Origin: Pauljensenia sp018375675
GTDB lineage: Bacteria; Actinomycetota; Actinomycetes; Actinomycetales; Actinomycetaceae
Reading direction: 5' to 3'
Length of the DNA stretch: 64,000 nt
Assembly: GCA_041432705.1 (NCBI GenBank)
Contig: JAPWAE010000002.1
Location: 186,001 to 250,000, forward strand
Position numbers and translations under genes: made by a program. Below are positions 25,067 to 33,404 of the stretch, one piece after another. Position 1 is the stretch's first letter. Each line of letters starts with the position of its first letter. Below the pieces are notes generated by a model. The model was given only the letters and a program-made list of their open reading frames with translations. It searched no databases and was not told the DNA's origin.

Positions 25067-25903
25067 CTAGGAGAGGCGGCCCGCCTGCACGTGGCGGGCA
25101 ACATCGCGCCCCACCTGGGCGCCGTAGACGACCCCCGCGCAGTAGTGGATGATCCACCGGGCCAGGCCGGCCTCGTCGGCGCTCACCCACCCGGCGAGTT
25201 CGCGTCCCGCGCGCGCCGGATCGAGCGCGTCGTAGGCGGCCGGCACACACACGCCGGTCGGGTCGACGCCTCGGGTGACGAGGATCCACCGCGCCAGTCC
25301 GCCTCCCACGACGGACGAGGCCGGATCGAAGACGCGCCGGAAACGGAAGTGGGCGGTCAGGGCGGCGGCGACGGCGAGGCCGGGCGCATCGCAGCGCGTG
25401 TAGGCGAGGGCGGGGGCGAGCAGGGCGGGATCGGTGGGGACTGCAACCGTGCGGGACTCGACGAGGCCGGCGGCAACGAGCCCCGAGCAGGCATCCCGAT
25501 GCAGTCCCGCAATCAGCGCGGGAAGGGGCGTGGGGGCGACGCGGGCGCCCCCCTGGGATCGGGTGTTGAGCGCGGGGAAGCGCGAGGCGAGATTCCACTG
25601 CGAGCGCCAGATCCCCAGCGCGAGTGCGGCCCCCGGATCCGAGGCCGCTCCCCCATCGTCAGCCATGGACAGGGCTCGCACGTCGTCGACGCTCGTGCGG
25701 GCACCCTCGATGATGGACAGGGCGGCAGCCTCGCGCACGGCTGCCTCCGCGCGCGCCTCCTCCCAGCCTCGGCGCAGTCCCTCGCTGAAGCGCAGGTCGG
25801 CGAGGGCCGCGTGGGCCTCGTTCATGGCGGAGGTGACGTCGGGGCGGGCTGCTGCCGCGCACAACACGGCGGGTGCGGGGTCGACGAGGGCTTCGATACT
25901 CAC
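25067..25903 (-). CDS. Conserved hypothetical protein with a Fic-like N-terminal motif
   Basis: A 278-residue Ala-rich helical protein in the place of Rv3662c. Residues about 58-75 read AALSIIEGARTSVDDVRAL, like the (S/T)xxIEG inhibitory or helix motif found before Fic domains, but the Fic catalytic HPFxxGN motif is absent. The product may be a degenerate Fic-fold protein. It starts with GTG; on the coding strand TAGTGT lies 6 nt before it, so it is probably leaderless. Confidence 0.6.
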   Translation of the reverse strand: MSIEALVDPAPAVLCAAAARPDVTSAMNEAHAALADLRFSEGLRRGWEEARAEAAVREAAALSIIEGARTSVDDVRALSMADDGGAASDPGAALALGIWRSQWNLASRFPALNTRSQGGARVAPTPLPALIAGLHRDACSGLVAAGLVESRTVAVPTDPALLAPALAYTRCDAPGLAVAAALTAHFRFRRVFDPASSVVGGGLARWILVTRGVDPTGVCVPAAYDALDPARAGRELAGWVSADEAGLARWIIHYCAGVVYGAQVGRDVARHVQAGRLS

Positions 25904-25907
25904 CCCT

Positions 25908-25915
25908 CTACACTA
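25908..25915. promoter_or_regulatory. Overlapping divergent -10 elements
   Basis: CTACACTA is read as TACACT on the plus strand (25909-25914, 6 nt before the ATG at 25921) and as TAGTGT on the minus strand (25915-25910, 6 nt before the GTG at 25903). Both spacings put the transcript start at the start codon. The two -10 hexamers occupy the same bases, so the two promoters should exclude each other. Confidence 0.5.
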
Positions 25916-25920
25916 GGGGC

Positions 25921-26850
25921 ATGACGCTTTTGCAGCATCGAAACCTCTCCGCGCGCCTGCGCTCGGGGTTGTTCGCGTTCGTTTTCGCCCCGATCGCCCT
26001 AGTGTTCCTGGGGTCCTCGATGGTCGACGTGCAGGCGTTGGCCTCGGTCGGCCAGCCCCTGGCCTCAGTCGAGGGGCTCATCGGCATGGCCCTCGCGTCA
26101 CTGCTGCTGGCTCTCATCGCCCTCAATTGCGAGGAGTCGAGCGCGGGCATGGTCGTGACCTTCGTGTGGTCGCTGGTCGTGGGGGCGGCTCAGTTCTTTG
26201 GTGTGGCGCGCCTTCCTTTTCTCATGAAGTCGTCCGTGGGTGCCGAGGACGTCATCGCGGGCGTTTCCTGGTGCCTGTACCCGGTGTGCATGTCGCTCAT
26301 GCTCGGCGCGTGCGCGCTGACGATCAAGTCGGTACGGGTGCGCGCCGGCAAAGACACGCGCGTGCCTCTGGCCCGCGTGCACCGCCACGGATTCGGCACA
26401 ACGGTGGCCCTTCCCGCGGCGGTCGCGGCGGGCACGCTGATGGTCGCGGCGGCCCCCTCGGACACGACGAACGTCGCTGCCATGGGCCTGGAGGGGGTCA
26501 CCGAGAGCTTCGAGCCGATGCACTGGCTCGCGCTCGGAGCGGGCGTCGCGTTCGCGGTGCTCGTCGTGAGTGCCCGCTGGTCGATCACCGGCACACAGAT
26601 CGCGAGCTGGTTCATCCTGGTGCTCCCCACGTACGTGGTCCTGCCCGTGTGGGCGTCGCTGACGGGCAACGTGATCGTCCCCGGCCCGTCCCTGCTGACG
26701 AAGATGGCGCTCGCGAGCCCGCCGCTGGCGGCGCTCGGAATGGCGACCGGATGCGCCTCGATGGGTGTTCTGTGGGCCCGCGTGCGGGCGCTCAAGAAGC
26801 TCGAGGCCGATGAGGATTCGACGGCAAAAGAGGGGCCTGCCGAGGGCTAA
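25921..26850 (+). CDS. Multi-pass membrane protein of unknown function
   Basis: The 309-residue product has about eight hydrophobic segments (LFAFVFAPIALVFLGSSM; LIGMALASLLLALIALN; MVVTFVWSLVVGAAQFFG; SWCLYPVCMSLMLGACAL; and later HWLALGAGVAFAVLVV) and a charged C-terminal tail. No domain is recognised. The start at 25921 is supported by a -10 element 6 nt upstream and an AGGGG just before it; a longer reading from 25873 would overlap the divergent gene. Confidence 0.7.
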   Translation: MTLLQHRNLSARLRSGLFAFVFAPIALVFLGSSMVDVQALASVGQPLASVEGLIGMALASLLLALIALNCEESSAGMVVTFVWSLVVGAAQFFGVARLPFLMKSSVGAEDVIAGVSWCLYPVCMSLMLGACALTIKSVRVRAGKDTRVPLARVHRHGFGTTVALPAAVAAGTLMVAAAPSDTTNVAAMGLEGVTESFEPMHWLALGAGVAFAVLVVSARWSITGTQIASWFILVLPTYVVLPVWASLTGNVIVPGPSLLTKMALASPPLAALGMATGCASMGVLWARVRALKKLEADEDSTAKEGPAEG

Positions 26851-26904
26851 TGCGCGCAAGCGCTCACCCTGCCCGTAATATGTGGGCAGATATAAGGAGG
26901 AAGC

Positions 26905-28665
26905 ATGTCTGAGAACGAGTTTGACGCCCAGCGCGACCGCGCCGAGGAGGCACCTGACAATCTGGTGCTGACCGGCGAGGAAATCGAGCTGCCCGGTGAG
27001 GATTCCGACGCGTCGGCGATCATCGGCGAGTCCAGCGAGCCCATCCACACGGGCGAAATCGAGGCGGTCGCAATCGGCGGCCTGACGGGCCGAGTGCCGG
27101 CCGCAGCGCCGCTGAAGCCGACGATCGAGGACAAGATCTCCACGGGCGAGCTGCCCGTCGTGTCCGCCCCCGAGGGCGATCTCCCGGTCGTGTCTTCCTC
27201 CGACGAGGCCGAGGCAGCCCCCGAGCAGGAGCAGGCCGAGCAGGAGTCCCCCGCCGACGCTCCGGCCGCCGACCAGGGCGCCGATGAGTCTGCCGAGGCC
27301 GACACTCCGTCCGCCGAGGAGTCCGAGACCACCGATGAGGCGCCCGCTGAGGAGGCTCCCGAGGAGCAGGCTCCCGCAGAGGACACCGCTTCCGACGAGC
27401 CCGCCCCCGCCTCGTCGAACGAGGAGGGCGAGCAGCCCGAGGCCTCCGCGGACCAGGCGGAAGAAGCCGAGAATCCCTTTGCCTCCCTGCTCTCCTCCAC
27501 AGACGAGGACGCCGCAGACGAGGCGACCGAGGACGTGACCGAGGATCCGGATCCCGCGCTCGCCCCCGTGATGACGCCCGCGCAGGCGGCCGCCGCCCTG
27601 AGCGAGGCCAACGACGATACTTCCGACGAGGCCGAGGCGCCCTCGAGCGAGGAGGAGCCCGCCGAGGAAGCACCCGCCGAGGGCGAGGTCTCCGCGGTCG
27701 GTGGCGCAGCCGCCGATGCCTCCACGCACTCGCCGTCCTCGCGCCGCTCCATGATCTTCGGCGACGACGAGACCCTGTCCTCCTCGATTCCCGCGGTCGC
27801 GGCCGAGGAGGAGAACGCTCCCACCTCCGCCGAGGAAGAGCCCGAGGCTGAGGAGAAGGCCCCCTTCACCGAGCCGACGACCCAGCTGCCGACGCAGGAC
27901 ACCGAGGCCTCGTACTCCTTCGAGGATCAGGATGCCGCCGAGGCCGCACGCCCGCGCCGCCGCTCCCTGCTGGGCGAGGGCAACGAGGACAGCGAGGCCG
28001 CAACCCTGGCTGCCATCGCGTCGACCGCCGCGCGCGGCGACAAGTCCGACGCGCCTTCGAGCCTGGACGACGAGCTCTTCTCCGCAGCCCCCGAGATCAC
28101 GGAGATGCCCTCGCGCACGGGAGCACACTGGCTGTCCTTCCTTCTCTTCCTTCTGCTCGTGCCCGCCGGCTGGTATCTGGCCGCCGACGCGGGTGCCCGC
28201 ATGACTCTGGCGGACGCCGCCCCCATGTACACGGGCGTCGCCTCGATCGTGGCCTTGGGCGAGATCCTCGGCGCGATCATCATCTCCGCGATCCTTTTCG
28301 CGACCGCACGCCGCTCGTCGCTGGGCGCATGGCTGATGGGCATCGTGACCCTCATCGTGGGTCTGCCGTGGCTCATGGCCCCCGGCATCACCGCGGCGTC
28401 GGTGCTGTCCGCGCTCACCGCGCTGACCAACACGGGCTCCCTCGGCGCGAACCTCGCGCACCACCTGCAGGCCTCCGGCTACTCCGGCCGATTCGCGCTG
28501 CTGGGCATCTTCCTCATGGGCCTGGCGTACGTGTCCCACTCGGCACGCCGCACCGGCCGCGCCGAGGAAGCGCTGCGTACCTCGCTGGAGGCCACCAACC
28601 CGGCGGGTGCCTTCTACTCCAAGCGCGCCCGTAAGAAGGCAGCGAAAGAAGCGGCCCGCAAGTGA
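26905..28665 (+). CDS. Acidic-repeat membrane protein
   Basis: The 586-residue protein has a highly acidic cytoplasmic region of about 400 residues, mostly Glu, Ala, Pro, Ser and Asp in imperfect EEAPAE-like repeats, then four membrane helices (HWLSFLLFLLLVPAGWYLA; VALGEILGAIIISAILFA; AWLMGIVTLIVGLPWLM; FALLGIFLMGLAYV) and a Lys/Arg-rich tail (KRARKKAAKEAARK). The acidic part looks intrinsically disordered. TAAGGAGGAAGC precedes the ATG. The stop overlaps the next gene (GTGA). Function is unknown; a small hairpin (CTGCCC/GGGCAG, 26869-26889) lies just upstream. Confidence 0.75.
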   Translation: MSENEFDAQRDRAEEAPDNLVLTGEEIELPGEDSDASAIIGESSEPIHTGEIEAVAIGGLTGRVPAAAPLKPTIEDKISTGELPVVSAPEGDLPVVSSSDEAEAAPEQEQAEQESPADAPAADQGADESAEADTPSAEESETTDEAPAEEAPEEQAPAEDTASDEPAPASSNEEGEQPEASADQAEEAENPFASLLSSTDEDAADEATEDVTEDPDPALAPVMTPAQAAAALSEANDDTSDEAEAPSSEEEPAEEAPAEGEVSAVGGAAADASTHSPSSRRSMIFGDDETLSSSIPAVAAEEENAPTSAEEEPEAEEKAPFTEPTTQLPTQDTEASYSFEDQDAAEAARPRRRSLLGEGNEDSEAATLAAIASTAARGDKSDAPSSLDDELFSAAPEITEMPSRTGAHWLSFLLFLLLVPAGWYLAADAGARMTLADAAPMYTGVASIVALGEILGAIIISAILFATARRSSLGAWLMGIVTLIVGLPWLMAPGITAASVLSALTALTNTGSLGANLAHHLQASGYSGRFALLGIFLMGLAYVSHSARRTGRAEEALRTSLEATNPAGAFYSKRARKKAAKEAARK

Positions 28666-29567
28666 AAACTCTGATTCCCGCTAGCGCGATCGAGCTCGAG
28701 GGTCCGTGGACCCATCGGCACGTGAGCGCTGGCGGCGCCGCATTCCACGTCGCTGACATGGGCGAGGGCATGGACCATGCGCTCGTCCTCCTGCACGGCT
28801 TTCCCGAGCATTGGTGGGCGTGGCGCGACGTCCTGCCCGCCCTCGCGGAGTCGACCTCGCGCGTGTTCGCCCTTGATTTGCGAGGCTTCGGAACCTCCGA
28901 CCTGACACGCGGAGACTGCGACCTACAGCAGATGGCGAACGACGTGATCGGCGTTGTGCGCGCCCTCGGCGTGGCCTCGTTCTCCGTTGCCGGCATGGGG
29001 ACCGGCGGCACGGTCGCGTGGATGATCGGCGCCCTGGCACCCCTCGAGCTGCGGTCGGTGGCCGTCCTGTCGGCACCGCACCCCCTCGGCGTCCAGCCCG
29101 TGATCGGTCGCGCACCCTGGGCGGGTGGCCGCGTCCTGCAGGGTCGCCTCGCGCTGCCCACCGGGCGTGAGCGCGCGCTGCGTTCGGGCTCTCTCGTGAC
29201 GACCGTGTTCCGCGCGTGGGCTTCGCCCGGGAACGTGGACGCCCTCGTCTCCCAGTCGGGCACGTACCGCGCCGCGCTACGTCGTCCTTTCGCGGCGCAT
29301 ACCGCGCTGCGCGGCCTGAGCGCCGCCCGCAAGATCTCGCGCGAAGAGCGCAGACTGCTGTCTGAGCCTGTGCGTGTGCCCGTCCTATCCCTCGTCGGAC
29401 GCGACGACGGCGCATGGTCGGCGCTGGATCACGCGGCGGACGCCCAGTTCGTGGATGCGCCCCTGACACAGATCGTCATTCGCGAGGCCGGACACTTCCT
29501 CCCCGAAGAAGCACCGCAGGCTGTGGCCGACGCCCTGTCAGAGCACGTCGAGGCACACGCGAAGTAG
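28662..29567 (+). CDS. Alpha/beta hydrolase, EphE-like, lacking the usual nucleophile
   Basis: A 301-residue alpha/beta hydrolase with the oxyanion motif LLHGFPEHWWAWR, the loop DLRGFGTSD typical of epoxide hydrolases, an acid position (SLVGRDDGAW) and the catalytic His in REAGHFLPEEAP. It sits where ephE (Rv3670) does in mycobacteria. The nucleophile elbow, normally GHDxGG (epoxide hydrolases) or GxSxG, reads GMGTGG, so the Asp/Ser is Gly. Hydrolase activity is therefore doubtful. Starts with GTG in a GTGA overlap with the upstream gene. Confidence 0.8.
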   Translation: MKTLIPASAIELEGPWTHRHVSAGGAAFHVADMGEGMDHALVLLHGFPEHWWAWRDVLPALAESTSRVFALDLRGFGTSDLTRGDCDLQQMANDVIGVVRALGVASFSVAGMGTGGTVAWMIGALAPLELRSVAVLSAPHPLGVQPVIGRAPWAGGRVLQGRLALPTGRERALRSGSLVTTVFRAWASPGNVDALVSQSGTYRAALRRPFAAHTALRGLSAARKISREERRLLSEPVRVPVLSLVGRDDGAWSALDHAADAQFVDAPLTQIVIREAGHFLPEEAPQAVADALSEHVEAHAK

Positions 29568-29747
29568 CGCATTTTTCATTAGACAGGTCACACAAAACAT
29601 GAAATGAAGCCCATTTCACCTGATAGATAGGGCATAATGGTGTGATGCGCGGTACCTCCTCGTGAGTGGTATTACGTATGGGATCCACTGCGCAATCCAA
29701 ATCGAAACGCCCGAGCAATCGGGCACGAGCGGAAGGAGCTCCGCACC

Positions 29748-30431
29748 ATGATCGGTGACGGAAACTTCATCAGCCAGGTGCCGCTGTTCGGTGGCCTTGA
29801 TGATGCACAGCAGGTGTCCCTCCAGCAGAAGATGGGTCATACGACCCTGCGTCGCGGAGAGACTCTCTTCGACGAAGGCGATCTCGGCGATCGCCTGTAC
29901 ATCGTGACCGAGGGCAAGGTGAAGCTCGGCCACACGTCCAGCGACGGCCGCGAGTCTCTGCTCGCAGTCCTGGGCCCCGGAGAGATCATCGGTGAGCTCA
30001 CGCTCTTCGATCCGGGTCCGCGCTCGACCACCGCAACCGCCGTTTCCCCGGCGTCCCTCCTCTACCTCGAGCACGAGGATCTCATGCACGTGCTCGACAC
30101 CAACCCGACCCTGGCCAAGCACATGCTGCGCGCCCTCGCGCAGCGCCTGCGCCGCACCAACGAGTCCCTCTCGGATCTCGTGTTCTCCGACGTTCCCGGC
30201 CGCGTCGCCAAGGCCCTCCTGGACCTTGCAGACCGCTTCGGCACCGCGACCGACAAGGGCGTCCACGTCCCCCACGACCTCACGCAGGAAGAGCTCGCCC
30301 AGCTGGTCGGCGCCTCCCGTGAGACCGTGAACAAGTCTCTGGCCGACTTCGTGTCGCGCGGCTGGATCCGTCTGGAAGGTCGCGCCGTGACCCTCCTCGA
30401 CGTCGATCGCCTGGCGCGTCGCGCTCGCTGA
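29748..30431 (+). CDS. Crp/Fnr-family regulator (GlxR/Crp type)
   Basis: A 227-residue regulator: cyclic-nucleotide-binding beta-roll (VPLFGGLDD; GDRLYIVTEGKVKLG) with the phosphate-binding cassette GELTLFDPGPRSTTATA near residue 80, a long dimer helix, and a C-terminal helix-turn-helix (TQEELAQLVGASRETVNKSLADF). The match to GlxR of corynebacteria and Crp (Rv3676) of mycobacteria is strong, and the gene position agrees. It would bind TGTGA-N6-TCACA sites with cAMP. AAGGAG precedes the start. No full site for it was seen in its own upstream region, only the half-site GGTGTGA at about 29639. Confidence 0.92.
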   Translation: MIGDGNFISQVPLFGGLDDAQQVSLQQKMGHTTLRRGETLFDEGDLGDRLYIVTEGKVKLGHTSSDGRESLLAVLGPGEIIGELTLFDPGPRSTTATAVSPASLLYLEHEDLMHVLDTNPTLAKHMLRALAQRLRRTNESLSDLVFSDVPGRVAKALLDLADRFGTATDKGVHVPHDLTQEELAQLVGASRETVNKSLADFVSRGWIRLEGRAVTLLDVDRLARRAR

Positions 30432-30444
30432 CCGCAGCCTACAC

Positions 30445-30484
30445 AGGGTTGGGCCCGACACCGTGAGGTGTCGGGCCCAACCCT
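30445..30484. terminator. Terminator after the Crp gene
   Basis: A perfect 18-bp stem (AGGGTTGGGCCCGACACC / GGTGTCGGGCCCAACCCT) with a GTGA loop, 13 bp after the crp stop. It faces the convergent DUF4177 gene and may serve both. Confidence 0.9.
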
Positions 30485-30574
30485 ATGCTTGACGATATGA
30501 ACGAGGCCGTGACCCCTCGTGCGATTTCCGCACGTGCCGACCACGGCCTCGTTGGTGCGCAGAGCTGCTGCGCG

Positions 30575-30754
30575 TCAGTTCTGAACGGCGGATGCTTCCT
30601 CAATCGGACGCTTGAGGTAGGCCACCAGGTTCTCGGAACCCGTAGGACCGGGGATCACCTGGACGAGTTCCCACCCGTCGGCGCCCCACTGGTCGAGGAT
30701 TGCTTTCGTCGCGTGCGTGAGCAGCGGAATCGTGGAGTATTCCCATTTAGTCAT
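30575..30754 (-). CDS. Small DUF4177-type protein
   Basis: A 59-residue protein, MTKWEYSTIPLL at the start, then WGADGWELVQVIPG in the middle and LVAYLKRP near the end, the pattern of the DUF4177 family (a two-layer alpha/beta fold, KWEY..P and GWELV motifs). Actinobacteria carry such a gene next to whiB4, as here. On the coding strand TAGGAT lies 6 nt before the ATG, so translation is probably leaderless. Function is unknown. Confidence 0.82.
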   Translation of the reverse strand: MTKWEYSTIPLLTHATKAILDQWGADGWELVQVIPGPTGSENLVAYLKRPIEEASAVQN

Positions 30755-30763
30755 GGCTCTATC

Positions 30764-31114
30764 CTACCCGCCCGCCAGCTGGGGGCGCACGAAGGACAGG
30801 ACCTTTGGGACGTGAGGGCTGCGGAGCTCGCGGGCGAGCGGCTCGTCGGAGGTGCGCAACCATTCCAGCCAATTGTCCGCGTGAGGATAGTGGCGCAGAA
30901 TCGCTCGACGTTCACGTTCCGTCAGACCGCCCCACACGCCGTAGTTAGCCTCAGATTCGAGAGCATCGGCGAGACATTCGAGGCGAACCTCGCATTCGTA
31001 GCAGCGCATACGAACCTGACGCTGGGAGGCACCCTGCACGAACAGCACGTCCGGTTCGATGGACGCGCAGAGCGCGCGGGCGACCCAGCTCTGGTCGTCG
31101 CCTTGCGTTGACAT
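30764..31114 (-). CDS. WhiB-family iron-sulfur regulator (WhiB4 position)
   Basis: The 116-residue protein has the four conserved cysteines (ALC then CYECEVRLEC), the GVWGGLTERERR motif and a basic C-terminus, which together define WhiB proteins with an oxygen- or NO-sensitive [4Fe-4S] cluster. The position next to a PonA2-type gene matches whiB4 (Rv3681c) of mycobacteria. The ATG at 31114 has GGAG 9 nt upstream; the longer ORF start at 31213 gives an unlikely extension. Confidence 0.9.
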   Translation of the reverse strand: MSTQGDDQSWVARALCASIEPDVLFVQGASQRQVRMRCYECEVRLECLADALESEANYGVWGGLTERERRAILRHYPHADNWLEWLRTSDEPLARELRSPHVPKVLSFVRPQLAGG

Positions 31115-31283
31115 CGTGGAACTCCACTTCACTGAATTTCGAGCCCTGCCTGTGACCATACACACATGCATGTGTGGGCGCAAACGCTGCGACCACTGTC
31201 GAAGGTCCCTCAAGGTGATTCATCAGGCAATTCTCACGCGTCGCCAAACGCCAGATGGGCTGGCCGACACGTAAGCTAGGAAT

Positions 31284-33404
31284 ATGTCGCACTCTCACTC
31301 TCGCGCTGTCCGACCGGCCCAGCTGCTCGCGCTGCTGCTGGCGTTCCTGAGCGTGTCCTCGCTCATGGGCGTCGTCACGGCCGGCATGCTCGTCCCCGTC
31401 GCGGGTCCCACTGCACTGGTGGCAAAGTCGGTTCCCTCCGTCTTTAACGAGCTGCCCGGTGATCTACAGACCGTGACCCCAGCCGAGGAATCCCAGCTTC
31501 TTGATTCGTCCGGCGGCGTGATCGCGCACTTCTACGACAAGCAGCGCATCGTGGTGCCCAGCGCCAACATCGCTGACGTGATGAAGAAGGCGATCGTCGC
31601 GATCGAAGATAAGCGCTTCTACGAGCACAACGGCGTCGATGCCACGGGTATTGCTCGCGCGCTCGTGACGAACCTGGGCGACAGCGGCCGCCAGGGCGCT
31701 TCGACGATCACCCAGCAGTACGTGCGCAACTCGCTGGCAGAGCGCGGCTACCTCGAGGGCGACGCGGAGCAGGTGAGCGCGGCAACCGAGCAGACCACCG
31801 AGCGTAAGCTGCGTGAAATCAAGTACGCACTGGCACTGGAGAAGACCCAGTCGAAGGATGAGATCCTGACGGGTTACCTCAACATCGCCCCCTTCGGCCC
31901 CATCACCTACGGTGTCGAGGCTGCCTCGCAGCGCTACTTCTCCAAGTCTGCGTCGGAGCTGAACTATCTGGAGGCTGCGCTGCTCGCTGGCCTCGTTCAG
32001 TCCCCCGTTCAGTACGATCCGCTGACCCACCCGGAAGCCGCTCAGGAGCGCCGCGACACGGTCCTGGCAACGATGCTTGACCAGGGTGTCATCACGCAGG
32101 AAGAGTACGACGAGGGCATCGCGACGACGGTCGATTCGATGCTGCACCCGACGGTTTCCTCGGAGGGCTGCTCGGGCGCCGACTCCTCGAAGGCGTACTT
32201 CTGCGACTACGTCCTCTCTCAGTTCCTGGAGGACCCGACGTTCGGCGCGACGCGTATCGAGCGCGAGCGCCTGCTCAAGACCCAGGGCATTACGATCCGT
32301 ACGACGCTGGACTCCGCGAAGCAGGACGCGGCCTACGCCTCCCTGACGAACGCGATTCCGGTCGGCGACGCCTCCGGCCTGAACGACGCACTCGTCTCAC
32401 TGGACCCGCGCACCGGCAAGGTCCTTGCGATGGCCCAGAACACGACCTACGGCATCGAGGCTGGACAGACGATGTCGAACTACGCGGCCGACGGTAACTT
32501 CCAGGTGGGCTCGACCTTCAAGGTGTTCACGCTCCTGCAGTGGTTCAAGGAGGGACACTCGGCCTACGAGACCGTGGGTTCGGCCAACACCTTCTACCCG
32601 AACGGCGCCTTCAAGTGCGATGGCCGTTCCATCACGACTGAGGGCTACCAGGTCAATGACCTCGCGGGTAAGACCGGCACGATGAACGTCGTGCGCGCCA
32701 CCGGCCAGTCGGTCAACCAGGCGTTCGTCAACATGGCGTCGCGCGTGGACTTCTGCTCGATCTTCGAGACCGCCTACGACATGGGCATCACGGAGGACGG
32801 CGAGGTTCCGTCTCCCTTCCCCGCCAACATCCTCGGTTCCGTGTCGGGTTCCCCGCTGCAGATGGCCTCCGTGTTCGCCACTATCGCGAACTCCGGCCAG
32901 CAGTGCAAGCCGCAGTCCATCGAGTCCGTGACCGACCGTGACGAGAACGTCCTGAAGGAGTTTGCAGCGGACTGCAAGGAGGTCATCTCCCCTGACGTCG
33001 CGAACAAGACAGCGGCACTTCTGACGGCCTCGGCCGGCCAGTACTACACGTCGACTCGTCTGGGCGACGGCCGTCCCTTCGCCGCGAAGTCGGGCACGAC
33101 CGACGGCCACGCCAACACATGGCTGACCGGCTTCACCCCCTCGCTCGCCACTGCCGCGTGGGTGGGCCACGGTGACAACTCCTCCCAGGAAGTTTCCGGC
33201 GTTGTCATCAACGGCGTGTACCACAGCGAGATCTTCGGTGAGACCTACGTCGGCCAGAACATCTGGGCGCCCTACATGACGCAGGCGCTAGCGGGCACAC
33301 CCATTGAGGCCGTCTCGAACGCGAACATCGGCGCGACGACGCCTCAGCGCGGAGCGACTCCGACTCCCACTCCGAGCGCGCCACCCAACAGCAATGACCA
33401 CTGA
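31284..33404 (+). CDS. Bifunctional penicillin-binding protein (PonA2 type)
   Basis: A 706-residue class A PBP that polymerises and crosslinks peptidoglycan. After a membrane helix at 13-35 comes a glycosyltransferase domain (AIEDKRFYEHNGVD, QGASTITQQYVRN, LEAALLAGLVQSP) and a transpeptidase domain with SxxK (GSTFK, near 410), SxN (SVNQAF) and KSGT (AAKSGTTDGHANTW). A Pro/Thr-rich tail follows; no PASTA domain is present, unlike mycobacterial PonA2. TAAGCT lies 6 nt before the ATG (leaderless-type), with an AGGAA that could also serve as ribosome site. It overlaps the phosphoesterase gene by 11 nt. Confidence 0.93.
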   Translation: MSHSHSRAVRPAQLLALLLAFLSVSSLMGVVTAGMLVPVAGPTALVAKSVPSVFNELPGDLQTVTPAEESQLLDSSGGVIAHFYDKQRIVVPSANIADVMKKAIVAIEDKRFYEHNGVDATGIARALVTNLGDSGRQGASTITQQYVRNSLAERGYLEGDAEQVSAATEQTTERKLREIKYALALEKTQSKDEILTGYLNIAPFGPITYGVEAASQRYFSKSASELNYLEAALLAGLVQSPVQYDPLTHPEAAQERRDTVLATMLDQGVITQEEYDEGIATTVDSMLHPTVSSEGCSGADSSKAYFCDYVLSQFLEDPTFGATRIERERLLKTQGITIRTTLDSAKQDAAYASLTNAIPVGDASGLNDALVSLDPRTGKVLAMAQNTTYGIEAGQTMSNYAADGNFQVGSTFKVFTLLQWFKEGHSAYETVGSANTFYPNGAFKCDGRSITTEGYQVNDLAGKTGTMNVVRATGQSVNQAFVNMASRVDFCSIFETAYDMGITEDGEVPSPFPANILGSVSGSPLQMASVFATIANSGQQCKPQSIESVTDRDENVLKEFAADCKEVISPDVANKTAALLTASAGQYYTSTRLGDGRPFAAKSGTTDGHANTWLTGFTPSLATAAWVGHGDNSSQEVSGVVINGVYHSEIFGETYVGQNIWAPYMTQALAGTPIEAVSNANIGATTPQRGATPTPTPSAPPNSNDH

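Noticed and set aside
26098..28539. 813-codon minus-strand ORF opposite the acidic membrane protein
   Set aside because: Arises from the repetitive GAG/GCC composition; no start signal and a low-complexity product.
29639..29650. Autoregulatory Crp/GlxR site before the crp gene
   Set aside because: Only one half-site (GGTGTGA) was found; the second half does not match TCACA at the right spacing.
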